Part shown: positions 25,766 to 36,651 of the stretch, in pieces
Position numbering within the stretch: the stretch's first letter is position 1
Layout: every line of letters begins with the position of its first letter
NCBI RefSeq assembly: GCF_020615385.1
Contig: NZ_JAJAVB010000025.1
Coordinates: 147,296 to 211,295 of the forward strand
Length of the DNA: 64,000 bases
DNA from: Jiella soli
GTDB taxonomy: Bacteria; Pseudomonadota; Alphaproteobacteria; Rhizobiales; Rhizobiaceae
Reading direction: 5' to 3'
Position numbers and translations under genes: made by a program
The notes under the pieces: model-generated
Databases searched by the model: none
The model's input: only the letters and a program-made list of their open reading frames with translations
What the model was told of the DNA's origin: nothing

Positions 25766-26620
25766 TTACAGGAAGACCACCGTCTTCGAGCCGTTGAGCA
25801 TGATGCGGTTTTCCAGATGATACTTCACCGCGCGCGCGAGGACCCGGCTCTCGATGTCGCGCCCGACCGCGACGAGATCGTCCGCCGAGAGCTGATGGGT
25901 CACGCGCTCCGTCTCCTGCTCGATGATCGGCCCCTCGTCGAGATCGGCGGTGACGTAATGCGCCGTCGCGCCGATCAGCTTCACGCCGCGCTCATGCGCC
26001 TGATGATAGGGCTTGGCGCCCTTGAAGCTCGGCAGGAAGGAGTGGTGGATGTTGATCACCTTGCCGGCGAGCCGCCGCGAGAGATTGTCGGAGAGCACCT
26101 GCATGTAGCGGGCGAGGACGACGAGATCGACGTCGTTCTCGCGCACGAGCTTCAGGATCGCCTCCTCCTGGGCCGCCTTGGTCTCCTTCGTCACCGGAAG
26201 ATGGCGGAAGGGAATGCCGTGGTCTTCGGCCGTCTTGCGGCTCTCCTCGTGATTGGAGACGATGGCGACGACCGCGGCCCGCAGCCAGCCGACCTTGATC
26301 TGGTAGAGGAGGTGAAGGAGCGCATGGTCGAATTTCGAGACCATGATGACGATCCGCGGGACGCGGGCGAGATCGGTGATGGCGATCTTCAGCTCGAATC
26401 GCTGGGCAGCGGGGGCGAGCTGGCGCTCCAGCGCGTCGCGGCTGGCGCCTTCGGGGGCGGTGAAGGCGATGCGCATGAAGAAGCGGCCGGTCTGCCGGTC
26501 CCAGAACTGCGCGCTCTCGGCGATGTTGGCGCCGGCTTCAAACAGCTCGGTCGTCACCGCGGCGACGATGCCCGGGCGGTCCTGGGCCGAGAGGGTGAGG
26601 ATGAAGGTCTGATCGCTCAT
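25766..26620 (-). CDS. purU: formyltetrahydrofolate deformylase
   Basis: 284 residues: N-terminal ACT domain ('FILTLSAQDRPGIVAAVTTELFEAGANI') and a C-terminal formyltransferase-fold catalytic domain with 'ARYMQVLSDNLSRRLAGKVINIHHSFLPSFKGAKPYHQA' and 'GATAHYVTADLDEGPIIEQ' (His and Asp catalytic residues). Hydrolyses 10-formyl-THF to formate and THF, balancing one-carbon units and supplying formate for purine synthesis. ATG 26620 follows a region of normal length for the family. Monocistronic. Confidence 0.95.
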   Translation of the reverse strand: MSDQTFILTLSAQDRPGIVAAVTTELFEAGANIAESAQFWDRQTGRFFMRIAFTAPEGASRDALERQLAPAAQRFELKIAITDLARVPRIVIMVSKFDHALLHLLYQIKVGWLRAAVVAIVSNHEESRKTAEDHGIPFRHLPVTKETKAAQEEAILKLVRENDVDLVVLARYMQVLSDNLSRRLAGKVINIHHSFLPSFKGAKPYHQAHERGVKLIGATAHYVTADLDEGPIIEQETERVTHQLSADDLVAVGRDIESRVLARAVKYHLENRIMLNGSKTVVFL

Positions 26621-26867
26621 GGGGAAGACTTTGCGGCGCGAGGACGTGACGGCGCCGCATAGGCCGCACTGCAGCATCGGATGTCAAATCGGCCCGGTGA
26701 AAATCGCCGGGGATAGCGCGAAGCGGCGGCCGCCGCTGCGGAGAGCGCGTCGCAACCCGTGACCGTTCCGCCACGGGCGCAGGACAACCCGCCGGAACGG
26801 CAAGCCGTTCAATTGACAGGCGAAGTCCCACCCTCCTAGCTGCGGCCAGTCAGCCCGAGAGCCGCCC

Positions 26868-27851
26868 TTGCCGACCCTACCGATCGCCCGCCGGCCTCTG
26901 GCCGTATCCCTGAAGGCCCTCGTCTCGGGCCTCATGGTTCTCCTGCTGGTCGGTTGCCAGTCGGCGCAGCTGACCTCGGCGGGCCTCACGCCGCTCGGGG
27001 GTGCATCGAGCGTATCCGTCGATCTCGGCCCGGCCGAGGTGCGCGCCCCGGCGACGCTGGTGATGGACTATGCGAGCGGCCGCACGCTCTACGAGGACCA
27101 GGCGGACGGGTTGCGCTATCCTGCCTCGCTGACCAAGATGATGACGCTCTACCTCCTGTTCGAGACGATCGAACGGGGAAAGCTGTCGCCGGATTCCGGG
27201 CTCGTCGTCAGCGAGAACGCCGCGTCGAAGCCGCCTTCGAAGCTCGGCGTGAAGCCGGGCGAGACGCTGCCCGTGCGCATCGCCATGCAGGCGTTGGCGG
27301 TGAAGTCGGCCAACGACGTCGCCACAGTCGTCGCGGAGAATCTCGCAGGTTCGGAAGCCGCCTTCGCCAATGCGATGACGGCGAAGGCGATCCAGCTCGG
27401 CATGCGGCATACGCGGTTCACGACGCCCTCCGGCCTGCCGGACCCGCGCAACGTCTCCACGGCGCGCGATCTGGCATTGCTCGCCCGGGCGCTGTTCTCG
27501 CGGTTTCCGCAATACCATTATCTCTACGGGATGACCGAGTACCAGTATGGCGGGCGCACCTATCGGGCGACCAACCATCTTCTCGGCAAGGTGCCCGGCG
27601 TCGACGGGCTGAAGACCGGCTACATCAACGATTCCGGCTCCAATCTCGCGGCGACCTGCATCAGGGACGGCAAGCGGATCATCGTCGTCGTGCTCGGCGG
27701 GCGCACGGCGCGCGAGCGCGACGCCAAGGTGACGGCGCTGATCGACCAGTATCTCGGCCCCGCGCCGCAGCCGCTCGGCGAGGGCGTCGCGATGACCTTC
27801 TCGCCCGTCGGCGGCCCCGTCGGCGGCTATGACACGGGCGACGGCGAGTAG
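26868..27851 (+). CDS. D-alanyl-D-alanine carboxypeptidase (PBP5/6-like), lipoprotein
   Basis: 327 residues. Signal sequence with lipobox 'LLLVGC' (Cys30), then a peptidase S11 domain with S87-L-T-K90 (nucleophile and base), S147-A-N149 and K249-T-G. Trims the terminal D-Ala from peptidoglycan stem peptides in the periplasm. The C-terminal PBP5 beta domain is absent; the protein ends in a Gly/Pro tail. Start is TTG 26868 by default, as no ATG stands upstream of a complete signal peptide. Being a lipoprotein is less usual for S11 enzymes. Confidence 0.88.
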   Translation: MPTLPIARRPLAVSLKALVSGLMVLLLVGCQSAQLTSAGLTPLGGASSVSVDLGPAEVRAPATLVMDYASGRTLYEDQADGLRYPASLTKMMTLYLLFETIERGKLSPDSGLVVSENAASKPPSKLGVKPGETLPVRIAMQALAVKSANDVATVVAENLAGSEAAFANAMTAKAIQLGMRHTRFTTPSGLPDPRNVSTARDLALLARALFSRFPQYHYLYGMTEYQYGGRTYRATNHLLGKVPGVDGLKTGYINDSGSNLAATCIRDGKRIIVVVLGGRTARERDAKVTALIDQYLGPAPQPLGEGVAMTFSPVGGPVGGYDTGDGE

Positions 27852-27915
27852 CCGGGATTTCTCCAGCAGGCTTCTGCGACTTGGGGCGTGAGATCGCCGG
27901 GCTCCTGGCTTGGGA

Positions 27916-29166
27916 TCAGGTGGGATTTTCCTCGGCCTGTTCGGCCGCCCAGACGCTGGCGGCCTCCACGGCGACGGGCGATGTCGTCGGCACGACGCCG
28001 ATATAGCTTTCGGTCTGGCTCGCCGGCAGGGCCGAGCGCTGCGTCATCCGGTAGAGCGCATAGGCGGCGATCCCCGTAAAGGTGACGGCCAGAACCAGCC
28101 AGAACGCGATCGGGCTCGACCGTTCCATGGCCCAGCCGGTGACGAGCGGGCCGATGATGGCGCCGATTCCGAAGGTGAACACCAGCCCGCCCGAGGCCGC
28201 CGGCATGTCTTCCGGGGGGAGAAAGTCGTTCGTATGCGCCAGGAGCAGCGCATAGAGGGGCGTCGTGATTCCGCCGACGAAGAAGGCTGAGATCATCAGC
28301 GGCCAGAGCCCGCCCCCGGTCATCCATCCGAGCAGCGAGGAGGCCGCGCCGATCACGGATGCGGCGAAGATGATCTGGCGCCGGTCGATCCGGTCCGACA
28401 GCCACCCGATCGGATACTGGAACAGGAGCGCGCCGGTGAACAGCATCGCGACGAAGAGTGCGATCTGGGACTTGGTCATCCCGATCAGCGTGCCGAAGAC
28501 GGCGCCCATGCCGGACTGGGTGGCATAGGCGCTGCCGAGAAGGATCATGCCGACGGTGCCGAGGGGAGACCCGACAAAGAGCTCCTTCAACGGCATCGGC
28601 CGCGCCAGTTCCGTCTCGGGAGTCCGCGAGGCCGTCAGCAGGATCGGCGCGAACGAGACCGAGACGAGGATCGAAGCGCCGATGAACAGCACCGATGTCC
28701 CGGCGTCGCCGAGCGTCAGGAGCGCCTGCGCGCCGATGATGCCGAGGGTCTGGGCGATCATGTAGGCGGAGAGCACCTTGCCGCGCGTCTCGTTGGTGGA
28801 GGCATCGTTGAGCCAGCTCTCGGCGGTCACATAGATCCCCGACATGCAGAAGCCGACGAGCAGCCGCAGCAGCGTCCAGGCCCAGGGCTCGGTCAAAAGC
28901 GGGAAGGCGATGAGCCCGGCCGACATGAAGCTGCCGAGCGCGGCGAAGACGCGGACATGCCCGACATTGCGGATGAGCGAGGGCGTGTAGCGGGCACCGG
29001 AGAGGAAGCCGACGAAATAGCCTGAGGTGACGATGGAGAGTTCGGTCGCCGAGAACCCCTCGATCCCGCCGCGCAGGCCGATCAGGGTGAAATGCATGCC
29101 ATTGCCGAGCATGATCAGGACGATGCCGACGAGCAGGGCCCAGATGCTGGTTAAGACTCGAAACAT
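27916..29166 (-). CDS. MFS transporter (YcaD-like)
   Basis: 416 residues, 12 predicted helices. 'GNGMHFTLIGLRGGIEGFSATELSIVTSGYFVGFLSG' and 'RLLVGFCMSGIYVTAESWLNDAS' are hallmarks of the YcaD/UMF-type major facilitators found in proteobacteria. Substrate unknown. It lies 111 nt downstream of the sulfoquinovosidase gene on the same strand but has its own promoter-like region with a GntR-type palindrome, so it may be co-expressed or separate. A role in exporting the pathway's sulfonate end product is possible but unproven. Confidence 0.85.
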   Translation of the reverse strand: MFRVLTSIWALLVGIVLIMLGNGMHFTLIGLRGGIEGFSATELSIVTSGYFVGFLSGARYTPSLIRNVGHVRVFAALGSFMSAGLIAFPLLTEPWAWTLLRLLVGFCMSGIYVTAESWLNDASTNETRGKVLSAYMIAQTLGIIGAQALLTLGDAGTSVLFIGASILVSVSFAPILLTASRTPETELARPMPLKELFVGSPLGTVGMILLGSAYATQSGMGAVFGTLIGMTKSQIALFVAMLFTGALLFQYPIGWLSDRIDRRQIIFAASVIGAASSLLGWMTGGGLWPLMISAFFVGGITTPLYALLLAHTNDFLPPEDMPAASGGLVFTFGIGAIIGPLVTGWAMERSSPIAFWLVLAVTFTGIAAYALYRMTQRSALPASQTESYIGVVPTTSPVAVEAASVWAAEQAEENPT

Positions 29167-29182
29167 GGCCCGCCTTCCCGCC

Positions 29183-29201
29183 TTGTATACATCGACTACA
29201 A
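29183..29201. promoter_or_regulatory. GntR-type palindromic operator candidate
   Basis: TTGTATACA (29183-29191), followed by an inverted TACAA at 29197-29201. The core TGTATACA is self-complementary and matches the TTGTATACAA-like sites of many GntR-family repressors. It lies 17-35 nt upstream of the MFS start codon, overlapping the likely promoter. No GntR gene is in the window. Confidence 0.4.
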
Positions 29202-29277
29202 TGCGGGCTTGCGCAGGGTCAAATGTCGTCGTTGCCGCAACCGCCGGGCGCTGTTCTTGACGCAGCGGTCGCGGCGC

Positions 29278-31293
29278 TCACATCCCTCGCAGCCCCGCGA
29301 ACACCTCCGAAAACTCCGAACCCTCCCGGTAGAACACCGGCGGCTCGCCGAACGGCGCCTCGACCGACGCGTCCGTCCCGCCGGCGAAGCGCTCGCCGCT
29401 CCACAGATGCACCCAGTCCGTGTCGGAAGGCAGGTAGGTCGTCCAGCGTGTCTCTCCGGCGCGCCAGACCGGGGCGACGAGAAGGTCGGGGCCGAGGAGG
29501 TAGGCGTCCCAGACGGCAAAGGCGCGCGGGTCGTCCTCGTGATGGAGGAAGAGCGGGCGCTGCAGCGGCAGGCCGGTCGCCGCGGCCTCGTCGGCGAGTG
29601 CGCCGAGATAGGGGGCGAGGGCCGCGTGGATGCGGGTCATCCGGGCGAAATGGGTAAGAACCTCCGCGTTCTGGTCGATCTGCAGGTTCTCGCCCGGCCG
29701 GTTGCCCTCATGCGTGCGCATCACCGAGGTGAAGGCCGCCATCTCCGCCCAGCGCTTCAGGAGTTCGGCGCTGCGGACATTGCCGAAAAGGCTCGTATAG
29801 CCGCCGATGTCGGAGTGGTGATAGGCGTTGCCGAGAAGGCCGCAGGAGAGCGCCCCGACGATGACGGTGACGAGCCCGTCATGCCGGGAGAAGTCGACCG
29901 ACTGGTCGCCGGCCCAGATCAGCGGGCAGTGCTCCTGGATGCCGGAATAGCCGGCGCGCATGAAGAAGACGATGTCGCCGGTTCGGCCCTTTCGCTCGAC
30001 CGCCCGGGCGTTCACCTCGCCCCAGAGGACCGGCCAGCGATTGTGCATCAGCCTGGCGTCGGCGTCGCTCTTCAGCTTCAGGTCGATCGGCAGATACTCG
30101 CCGAAATCGGCCATCCAGCCAGAAAGGCCATGGTCGATCATGTTCTCGCCGATTACCCGATCCTCGAACCAGCGGCAGGCTGCCTCGTCGGTGAAATCGA
30201 CGACGCCGCAGTCGAACTCGCCGAAGTCGACGAGATAGGTTGCGCCGGCGGCGTCGGTGGCGAGAAACCCCTTCGCCTCGGCTTCGGGAAACAGCGAGCC
30301 GTCGTTGCAGAGATAGGGGTTCACATAGCCGAGGAAGCGGATGCCGCGCTCGTTCAGCTCGGCGATCCGGCGCTTGAGGTCCGGATAGCGCGTGTCGCTG
30401 GCCTTCCAGTCCCAGAACAGGCGCTTGCCGAAGGAGGTCTCGCGCAGGCCGACCCAGTCCTCGCACCACAGCGCCGAGACGCGGGCGCCGGCCTCGATGT
30501 AGCGCTCCAGCCGGGCAAAGGAGTTGGCGCCGTCCTTCAACCCGACGATCGCGCCGGTGAGCGCCCAGTCGGGCAGGCGCGGCTGGCGGCCGAAGCGCTC
30601 CGAGAGGGCGGTGACGAGGTTGGTGAAGCGGTCCCGCGCGAAGAGTTCGATCCGCTCCGGCATCGCCCAGGCCTCGATCTCGTGAAAGCCGTCGTGCCGG
30701 AAGTCGAAGACGGAATAGGCCGTCGTCTCGAGATGCAGGGCGTAGCGGCGCGAGGAGAGATAGGTCGGCTGGGGATAGTTGGTGTTGTAGTAGTCGCCGC
30801 CGGCCCGCCCCGTGCGGTCGGCCTCGAAGGTGATGGCGCTCGTCTTGTCGCGGCCGACGCCCGGCTCGGAGGTCCATAGCGGGAAGCGCCGGCCGGCGAG
30901 GTCGAAATAGGACATCTGCTCGCCGCCGCCGAAGACGTGCTCGCCGGCTTCCGCGACGATCCGCAGCCAGAAGCGGTTGAGCGAGGGGTCGTGCGCCGCG
31001 ACCGCGAGCTGTCCGCCGCGGGCGTCGCCCGTGACGGTCAGCGACAGGAGCGGCTTTTGTCCCGGCCCGGCGGCGAAGGCGATCCGCCAGCCCTCGCCAA
31101 TCTCGGCCACTTCCGCATGGGTCAGGGGGATGCGCGCGGTGACATAGTCCTCGATGTCGAAATTGCCCCGGTACATCTCCATCCGCTCCTCGCCGCGGCC
31201 GACGAAGAGAAAGGGCGCGTCCGACCGGTGCGAGAGGATCGGGCGGCCGCCGAGGATGAGGTCGAAGCCGCCGTCGCGGGAAAGGATCTGCAT
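29278..31293 (-). CDS. yihQ: sulfoquinovosidase (GH31)
   Basis: 671-residue retaining glycosidase that releases sulfoquinovose from sulfoquinovosyl glycerol or sulfolipid head groups. GH31 nucleophile Asp396 sits in the sulfoquinovosidase-specific 'GWMADFGEYLP' and acid/base Asp463 in 'WAGDQSVDFS'. All five sulfonate-pocket residues of the Agrobacterium-type K-E-R-W-Y set are present: Lys253 (GLKDG), Glu278 (WCEDW), Arg291 (FGKR), Trp294 (RLFW) and Tyr499 (DIGGYTS), aligned with Q262, Q288, R301, W304 and Y508 of E. coli YihQ. No signal peptide, so it acts in the cytoplasm on imported substrate. ATG 31293 lies 10 nt after the SDR stop: last gene of the operon. Confidence 0.93.
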   Translation of the reverse strand: MQILSRDGGFDLILGGRPILSHRSDAPFLFVGRGEERMEMYRGNFDIEDYVTARIPLTHAEVAEIGEGWRIAFAAGPGQKPLLSLTVTGDARGGQLAVAAHDPSLNRFWLRIVAEAGEHVFGGGEQMSYFDLAGRRFPLWTSEPGVGRDKTSAITFEADRTGRAGGDYYNTNYPQPTYLSSRRYALHLETTAYSVFDFRHDGFHEIEAWAMPERIELFARDRFTNLVTALSERFGRQPRLPDWALTGAIVGLKDGANSFARLERYIEAGARVSALWCEDWVGLRETSFGKRLFWDWKASDTRYPDLKRRIAELNERGIRFLGYVNPYLCNDGSLFPEAEAKGFLATDAAGATYLVDFGEFDCGVVDFTDEAACRWFEDRVIGENMIDHGLSGWMADFGEYLPIDLKLKSDADARLMHNRWPVLWGEVNARAVERKGRTGDIVFFMRAGYSGIQEHCPLIWAGDQSVDFSRHDGLVTVIVGALSCGLLGNAYHHSDIGGYTSLFGNVRSAELLKRWAEMAAFTSVMRTHEGNRPGENLQIDQNAEVLTHFARMTRIHAALAPYLGALADEAAATGLPLQRPLFLHHEDDPRAFAVWDAYLLGPDLLVAPVWRAGETRWTTYLPSDTDWVHLWSGERFAGGTDASVEAPFGEPPVFYREGSEFSEVFAGLRGM

Positions 31294-31303
31294 GGGATGG
31301 CGC

Positions 31304-32962
<1,659 letters not shown>

Positions 32963-32966
<4 letters not shown>

Positions 32967-33865
32967 CTCAAGGTCCCAATCTCAAAACGCACGGTACCGA
33001 CCAGACAAGCGCCGGGCTCGAGGATAGTCAGACCATGGTCCGCGACGCTGTCCATCCGGTTGATAGCATCGACCATGTGCGTGGCTGGCTCGATCGCGAA
33101 GAAATTTCGTTCATCCGCGCGAAAGACGATGAGCCGAGAAAGGATCGGGTCGGCGGCGATGCGGATGACAAGACCGCGTTCGGGATAGGCGATCTCGGCC
33201 GTTCCGCCCCAGCCCTCGAACAGATGATCGACCGCGGCGACATCCTCTATCCGTTTGGAACTGCAACAGTTCCACTTTTCGGGGACAGGGGTGCTCCGGG
33301 TCGGCAAAAGCCTGTCGTCGCTCTGCCAGACCGCCTCGGCACGGAAGGTCAATGTCGCTCCCGCCCGGTCGAAATAGGGGTGGAGGCCGAAGCCTGCCGG
33401 CATCGCGCGGCGGTCGCGGTTCGTGAGACGGATCGTGACGGCGAGCGAATCGGGCGTCAGGACGAATCGCTGTTCGGCACGATAGGCGAAGGGCCATTCC
33501 CGGGCGCGGCCCGCCTCAGCGGGGTCATGATCGAGCGACAGGAGCGCTTCGGACGGCTGTGCGTCCTCGACCGTCCAGTCGCGCTGCCAGGCATTGCCGT
33601 GGATCGCGTGCGGGCTCGTCCCGAAGTTCCGGTCGAGTTCGAAACTCTCGCCGCCGAAGGCGAAGCGCGCATCGGCGATCCGGTTGGAAAACGGGATCAT
33701 CGGATAGGAGCCGGCGAGCGTCGGCTTCTTCTCGGACAGCGCCGTCGGCGGCGTCTCGCGCAGGATGCGCGCCGACCCCCGGGTGAAGGCGACGATCGAA
33801 CCGCCGAGATGGGGCGCGACATCGACGGCGAGATCGCCGGCGCGGAGCGGGACGAGTTCGGCCAT
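32963..33865 (-). CDS. aldose 1-epimerase family mutarotase (YihR-like)
   Basis: 300 residues, galactose-mutarotase fold. Catalytic His pair in 'PHAIHGNAWQRDW' and 'GFGLHPYF', with the C-terminal catalytic Glu probably in 'ERNFFAIEPATH'. It interconverts alpha and beta anomers, so that the alpha-sugar released by the GH31 enzyme becomes available to the dehydrogenase. E. coli and rhizobial sulfoquinovose clusters carry such a gene (YihR). ATG 33865 chosen; the upstream frame is a shadow of the preceding GH31 gene, from which it is separated by 103 nt. Coupled to the lactonase by 4-nt overlap. Confidence 0.87.
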
Positions 33866-33968
33866 GGTCAGCAGCGCGCGCCGGAGGAGCCGGGCGCCGG
33901 CGCCTCGATTTCCGATCGGCCCTCGATGGCCAGCGCCTTTGGGAGTGGCGCGTTGCAGAACTCGAAAG

Positions 33969-36314
33969 TCACGGCAGGTCGTGCTCCCCGGTCCGGTCAA
34001 CCAGCCCGCGCATCTCGACGAAGAACTCGGGCCGGCCGCGACCGGTGCCCTTTTCGGCGACGGCGAGGCGAACATTGTCGGCGCTGGCGGTCAGTTCGCA
34101 GTCGAGGAAGGAGGCGTCGCCGTCGAGATAGCGCCAGCTGGTGCCGTCGTCGAAGAAAATCGACCGGCGGCTCGTGCCGGCCTCGGCGCCGGCGAAGGCG
34201 GTCAGCGCCACGGCCTCCGCCTCGTGCGGGCTCGTCGCCGGCCAGACGATCGCAAGCGGCAGGACCGCGCCAGAGCGCACGAAGATCGGCAGGCGGTCGA
34301 GCGGTGCGGGGACGGTGACGCGCGTTCCCCCGGCGTGGACCGCCTCGTCCCAATAGTCGTGCCAGCCGCCGGGAACCTCCGGCAGGTCGATCGAGACGGT
34401 GTCGGTGCCCTCGGTGACGTTCGGGACGACGAGGACATCCGGGCCGAGCATGAAGGCATCTGGATCGGCGCGCGAGGACGCATCGGGGAAGTGGTAGAGC
34501 AGCGGTGCGACGATCGGCTCGCCGGTCCGGTGGCAGTCATGCGCGAGGCTGTAGAGGAGCGGCAGGAAGCGGTAGCGCAGGCGCAGCGCCGCCTTCACGT
34601 GTTCTGTCACCTCCGGATGCATCCAGGGCAGGTTGACCGGCTCGTCCAGCTGCGGCTTCCAGGAGTTCATCACCGCGCGCGGGTGGAGCGCCATCAACTG
34701 CACGAAGCGCGTAAAGAGTTCCGGCCCCGGCTTCGGCCCGGCGAAGCCGCCGATGTCGTGGCCGATGAAGGGCATGCCGGAAAGGCTCATGGACAGGCCG
34801 TTCCGGATGTTCCACTTCAGCGAGTGCCAGGAGGTGAAGTTGTCGCCGGTCCAGGTCTCGCCGTAGCGGGCGATGCCGATCGGGCCGGCGCGGCTGATCG
34901 TATAGGGGCGCTCGTCCGGCTTCTTCGCCTTCGTCGCCTCGAAGGTCGCGCGGGTCATCAGGAGCGCCTGCAGCGGCTTCACCTCGATGGCCGGAAGCGG
35001 CGAGCCGACCCCGTCGACGACCGCCGTCTCGTCCCAGAGCTCGGCCTCGTTGTTGTCGTTCCAGGCCGCGTCGAAGCCTTCGCCGAGCACCTGCGTCCTG
35101 ATGCCGTCCTGCCACCAGGCGACGGTCTCGGGATTGGAGAGGTCGAGGCTCGCGCCCTCGCCGCCCCAGAACATCTCGACGGCCGGCGCCCCGTCCTGCC
35201 GCTTGACGAACAGGCCCTTCTCGGCGGCTTGCGGATAGGCGGGATGCTCCTTCAGGAGCACCGGCTTGACGTTGGCGCAGGTGTGGTAGCCGAGCTCCTT
35301 CAGGCGCGCGAAGAACGCCTTGCGGTCCGGGAACTTCCTCTCGTTCCAGGTGAAGACGTAGCGGCGCCCGTCTTCCCGCGTCGTATAACCCGAGCCCGAA
35401 TGGATGGCGCTGATCGGAATGTCGTCCCGCCGGCAGCGCTCGGCGAAGTCCGTCATCACCGCCTGCGCGTCCGGCGCGTCGGCATGGTGCATGGTGGTGA
35501 AGGCGAAGCCCATCGACCAGCGCGGCGGCAGATGCGGCCGGCCCGTGAGCTGCGCGAGGCGCGGCACGATGTCGGAAAGGCGCGGGCCGGCGATCACATA
35601 GAGGACGAGGCCCTTTTCCAAAATGTCGACATGCCGGTAGGGGTCGTAATAGTTCGAATGCTCGGCGCCGAGATCGACGGCCATTTCCGACAAGGTGTCG
35701 TAGAGGAGGCCGGTCGCCGTCCCGTCCTCCGCCTCGACCATGACGAAGGGCGCATGCTTGTAGAGCGGGTCCGACAGCTCCGCGTCATAGCCCATGGAAT
35801 CGATCTGCAGGCAGCGGAAGCGCCGCCCGGTGCGGTCGAGCGGGCCGGTCTTGTCGCCGAGGCCGTAATGCCGGTCGGTCTGCGGACGGGTCTGGTAGTG
35901 GCGGAACGAGCCGCGCCGTTCCAGCCAGTAATAGGCGCTGCGCTCGCGGTCCTTCAGCACCGTGCGCCAGGCCTCGCCCTCGCGGCGCTCGACGGCAAGG
36001 CGCAGCGGCGCGGTCTCGATCCGGATGCGGGCGTCGCCGCAGGTGACCGTCTCGGTGCCGTCCGTCGTCTCGCGGGCGATGTCCGGCAGCGAGAACCCGT
36101 CGACGGACAGGCGGTCGCGCCCTTCCCAGGGCGTGTCGCCCTTGGGCGCGATCATCCAGGTCCGGTCGACGCCGAAGCCGCCGTCCGGGACGATGGCGAT
36201 CCGGGTCAGCCAGGACTCCAGCACCTCGACCTTGAGGGTGAAGCCGGCATTCAGCTTCAGGTCGAGGCCGTGCGGCGTGGAATGGGCCGGGCCGGTCGCG
36301 GAGAGGATGGTCAT
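33969..36314 (-). CDS. GH31 alpha-glucosidase/xylosidase-type glycosidase
   Basis: 781-residue GH31 enzyme with N-terminal beta-sandwich, GH31 (beta/alpha)8 barrel and C-terminal sandwich. Nucleophile Asp420 in 'AAWNDNNEAELWD', acid/base Asp491 in 'TWTGDNFTSWHSLKWN', plus 'PFIGHDIGGFAGPKPGPELFTRF'. It lacks the sulfoquinovosidase residues of the neighbouring GH31, so it should act on a non-sulfonated alpha-glycoside (glucoside, xyloside or galactoside). ATG 36314. Lies between the transporter genes (337 nt upstream, with a REPIN) and the mutarotase gene, on the same strand. Its partner role in the cluster is not obvious. Confidence 0.9.
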   Translation of the reverse strand: MTILSATGPAHSTPHGLDLKLNAGFTLKVEVLESWLTRIAIVPDGGFGVDRTWMIAPKGDTPWEGRDRLSVDGFSLPDIARETTDGTETVTCGDARIRIETAPLRLAVERREGEAWRTVLKDRERSAYYWLERRGSFRHYQTRPQTDRHYGLGDKTGPLDRTGRRFRCLQIDSMGYDAELSDPLYKHAPFVMVEAEDGTATGLLYDTLSEMAVDLGAEHSNYYDPYRHVDILEKGLVLYVIAGPRLSDIVPRLAQLTGRPHLPPRWSMGFAFTTMHHADAPDAQAVMTDFAERCRRDDIPISAIHSGSGYTTREDGRRYVFTWNERKFPDRKAFFARLKELGYHTCANVKPVLLKEHPAYPQAAEKGLFVKRQDGAPAVEMFWGGEGASLDLSNPETVAWWQDGIRTQVLGEGFDAAWNDNNEAELWDETAVVDGVGSPLPAIEVKPLQALLMTRATFEATKAKKPDERPYTISRAGPIGIARYGETWTGDNFTSWHSLKWNIRNGLSMSLSGMPFIGHDIGGFAGPKPGPELFTRFVQLMALHPRAVMNSWKPQLDEPVNLPWMHPEVTEHVKAALRLRYRFLPLLYSLAHDCHRTGEPIVAPLLYHFPDASSRADPDAFMLGPDVLVVPNVTEGTDTVSIDLPEVPGGWHDYWDEAVHAGGTRVTVPAPLDRLPIFVRSGAVLPLAIVWPATSPHEAEAVALTAFAGAEAGTSRRSIFFDDGTSWRYLDGDASFLDCELTASADNVRLAVAEKGTGRGRPEFFVEMRGLVDRTGEHDLP

Positions 36315-36427
36315 GGGTGGGTTCCTCGTGAAGGCGGGATGCGCGGCAGGGCGCGGGTGGCGATCAAGTCGACGGGCGCAGCGGCAGGTCGCCGCGTGTG
36401 GCCGGGCATCGACGATGGTGCCGAGGC

Positions 36428-36473
36428 ACCCCCCTCTGGGCTGCCGCCCATCTCCCCCACAAGGGGGGAGATC
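36428..36473 (+). repeat. rhizobial REP-type palindromic repeat, copy A
   Basis: 46-nt element beginning with ACCCCCCTCTG, a small stem GGGC-TGCC-GCCC, then a large palindrome ATCTCCCCC-ACAA-GGGGGGAGAT. An inverted copy lies at 36558-36603. The same kind of element is scattered through rhizobial genomes. Located in the 337-nt gap between the ATPase and GH31 genes. Confidence 0.85.
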
Positions 36474-36557
36474 AGCAGTTTCGCTGCTTGCGCGAAGCTC
36501 TTTGGCGATTGCGCCAGCCACCACGACGGACGTTGGGCGTGACGTAGGAGCGAGATC

Positions 36558-36603
36558 GATCTCCCCCCTTGTGGGGGAGATGTCCGGCAGGACAGAGGGG
36601 GGT
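36558..36603 (-). repeat. rhizobial REP-type palindromic repeat, copy B (inverted)
   Basis: Inverted copy of 36428-36473, 84 nt away, so the pair forms a REPIN-like unit. The large palindrome is identical. The small stem differs, GTCC-TGCC-GGAC against GGGC-TGCC-GCCC, two base pairs changed on both sides so that pairing is kept. Apart from these copies the gap shows nothing coding. Confidence 0.85.
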
Positions 36604-36651
36604 ACACAGCCGCCATCGTTTCAATCGCCCGGAATGCAGTGAATCCCGGAC

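Noticed and set aside
33765-36542. 925-codon open frame antisense to the second GH31 gene
   Set aside because: Composition is low-complexity Arg/Gly/Ala/Val and no motif is seen, while the minus-strand frame has a complete GH31 enzyme.
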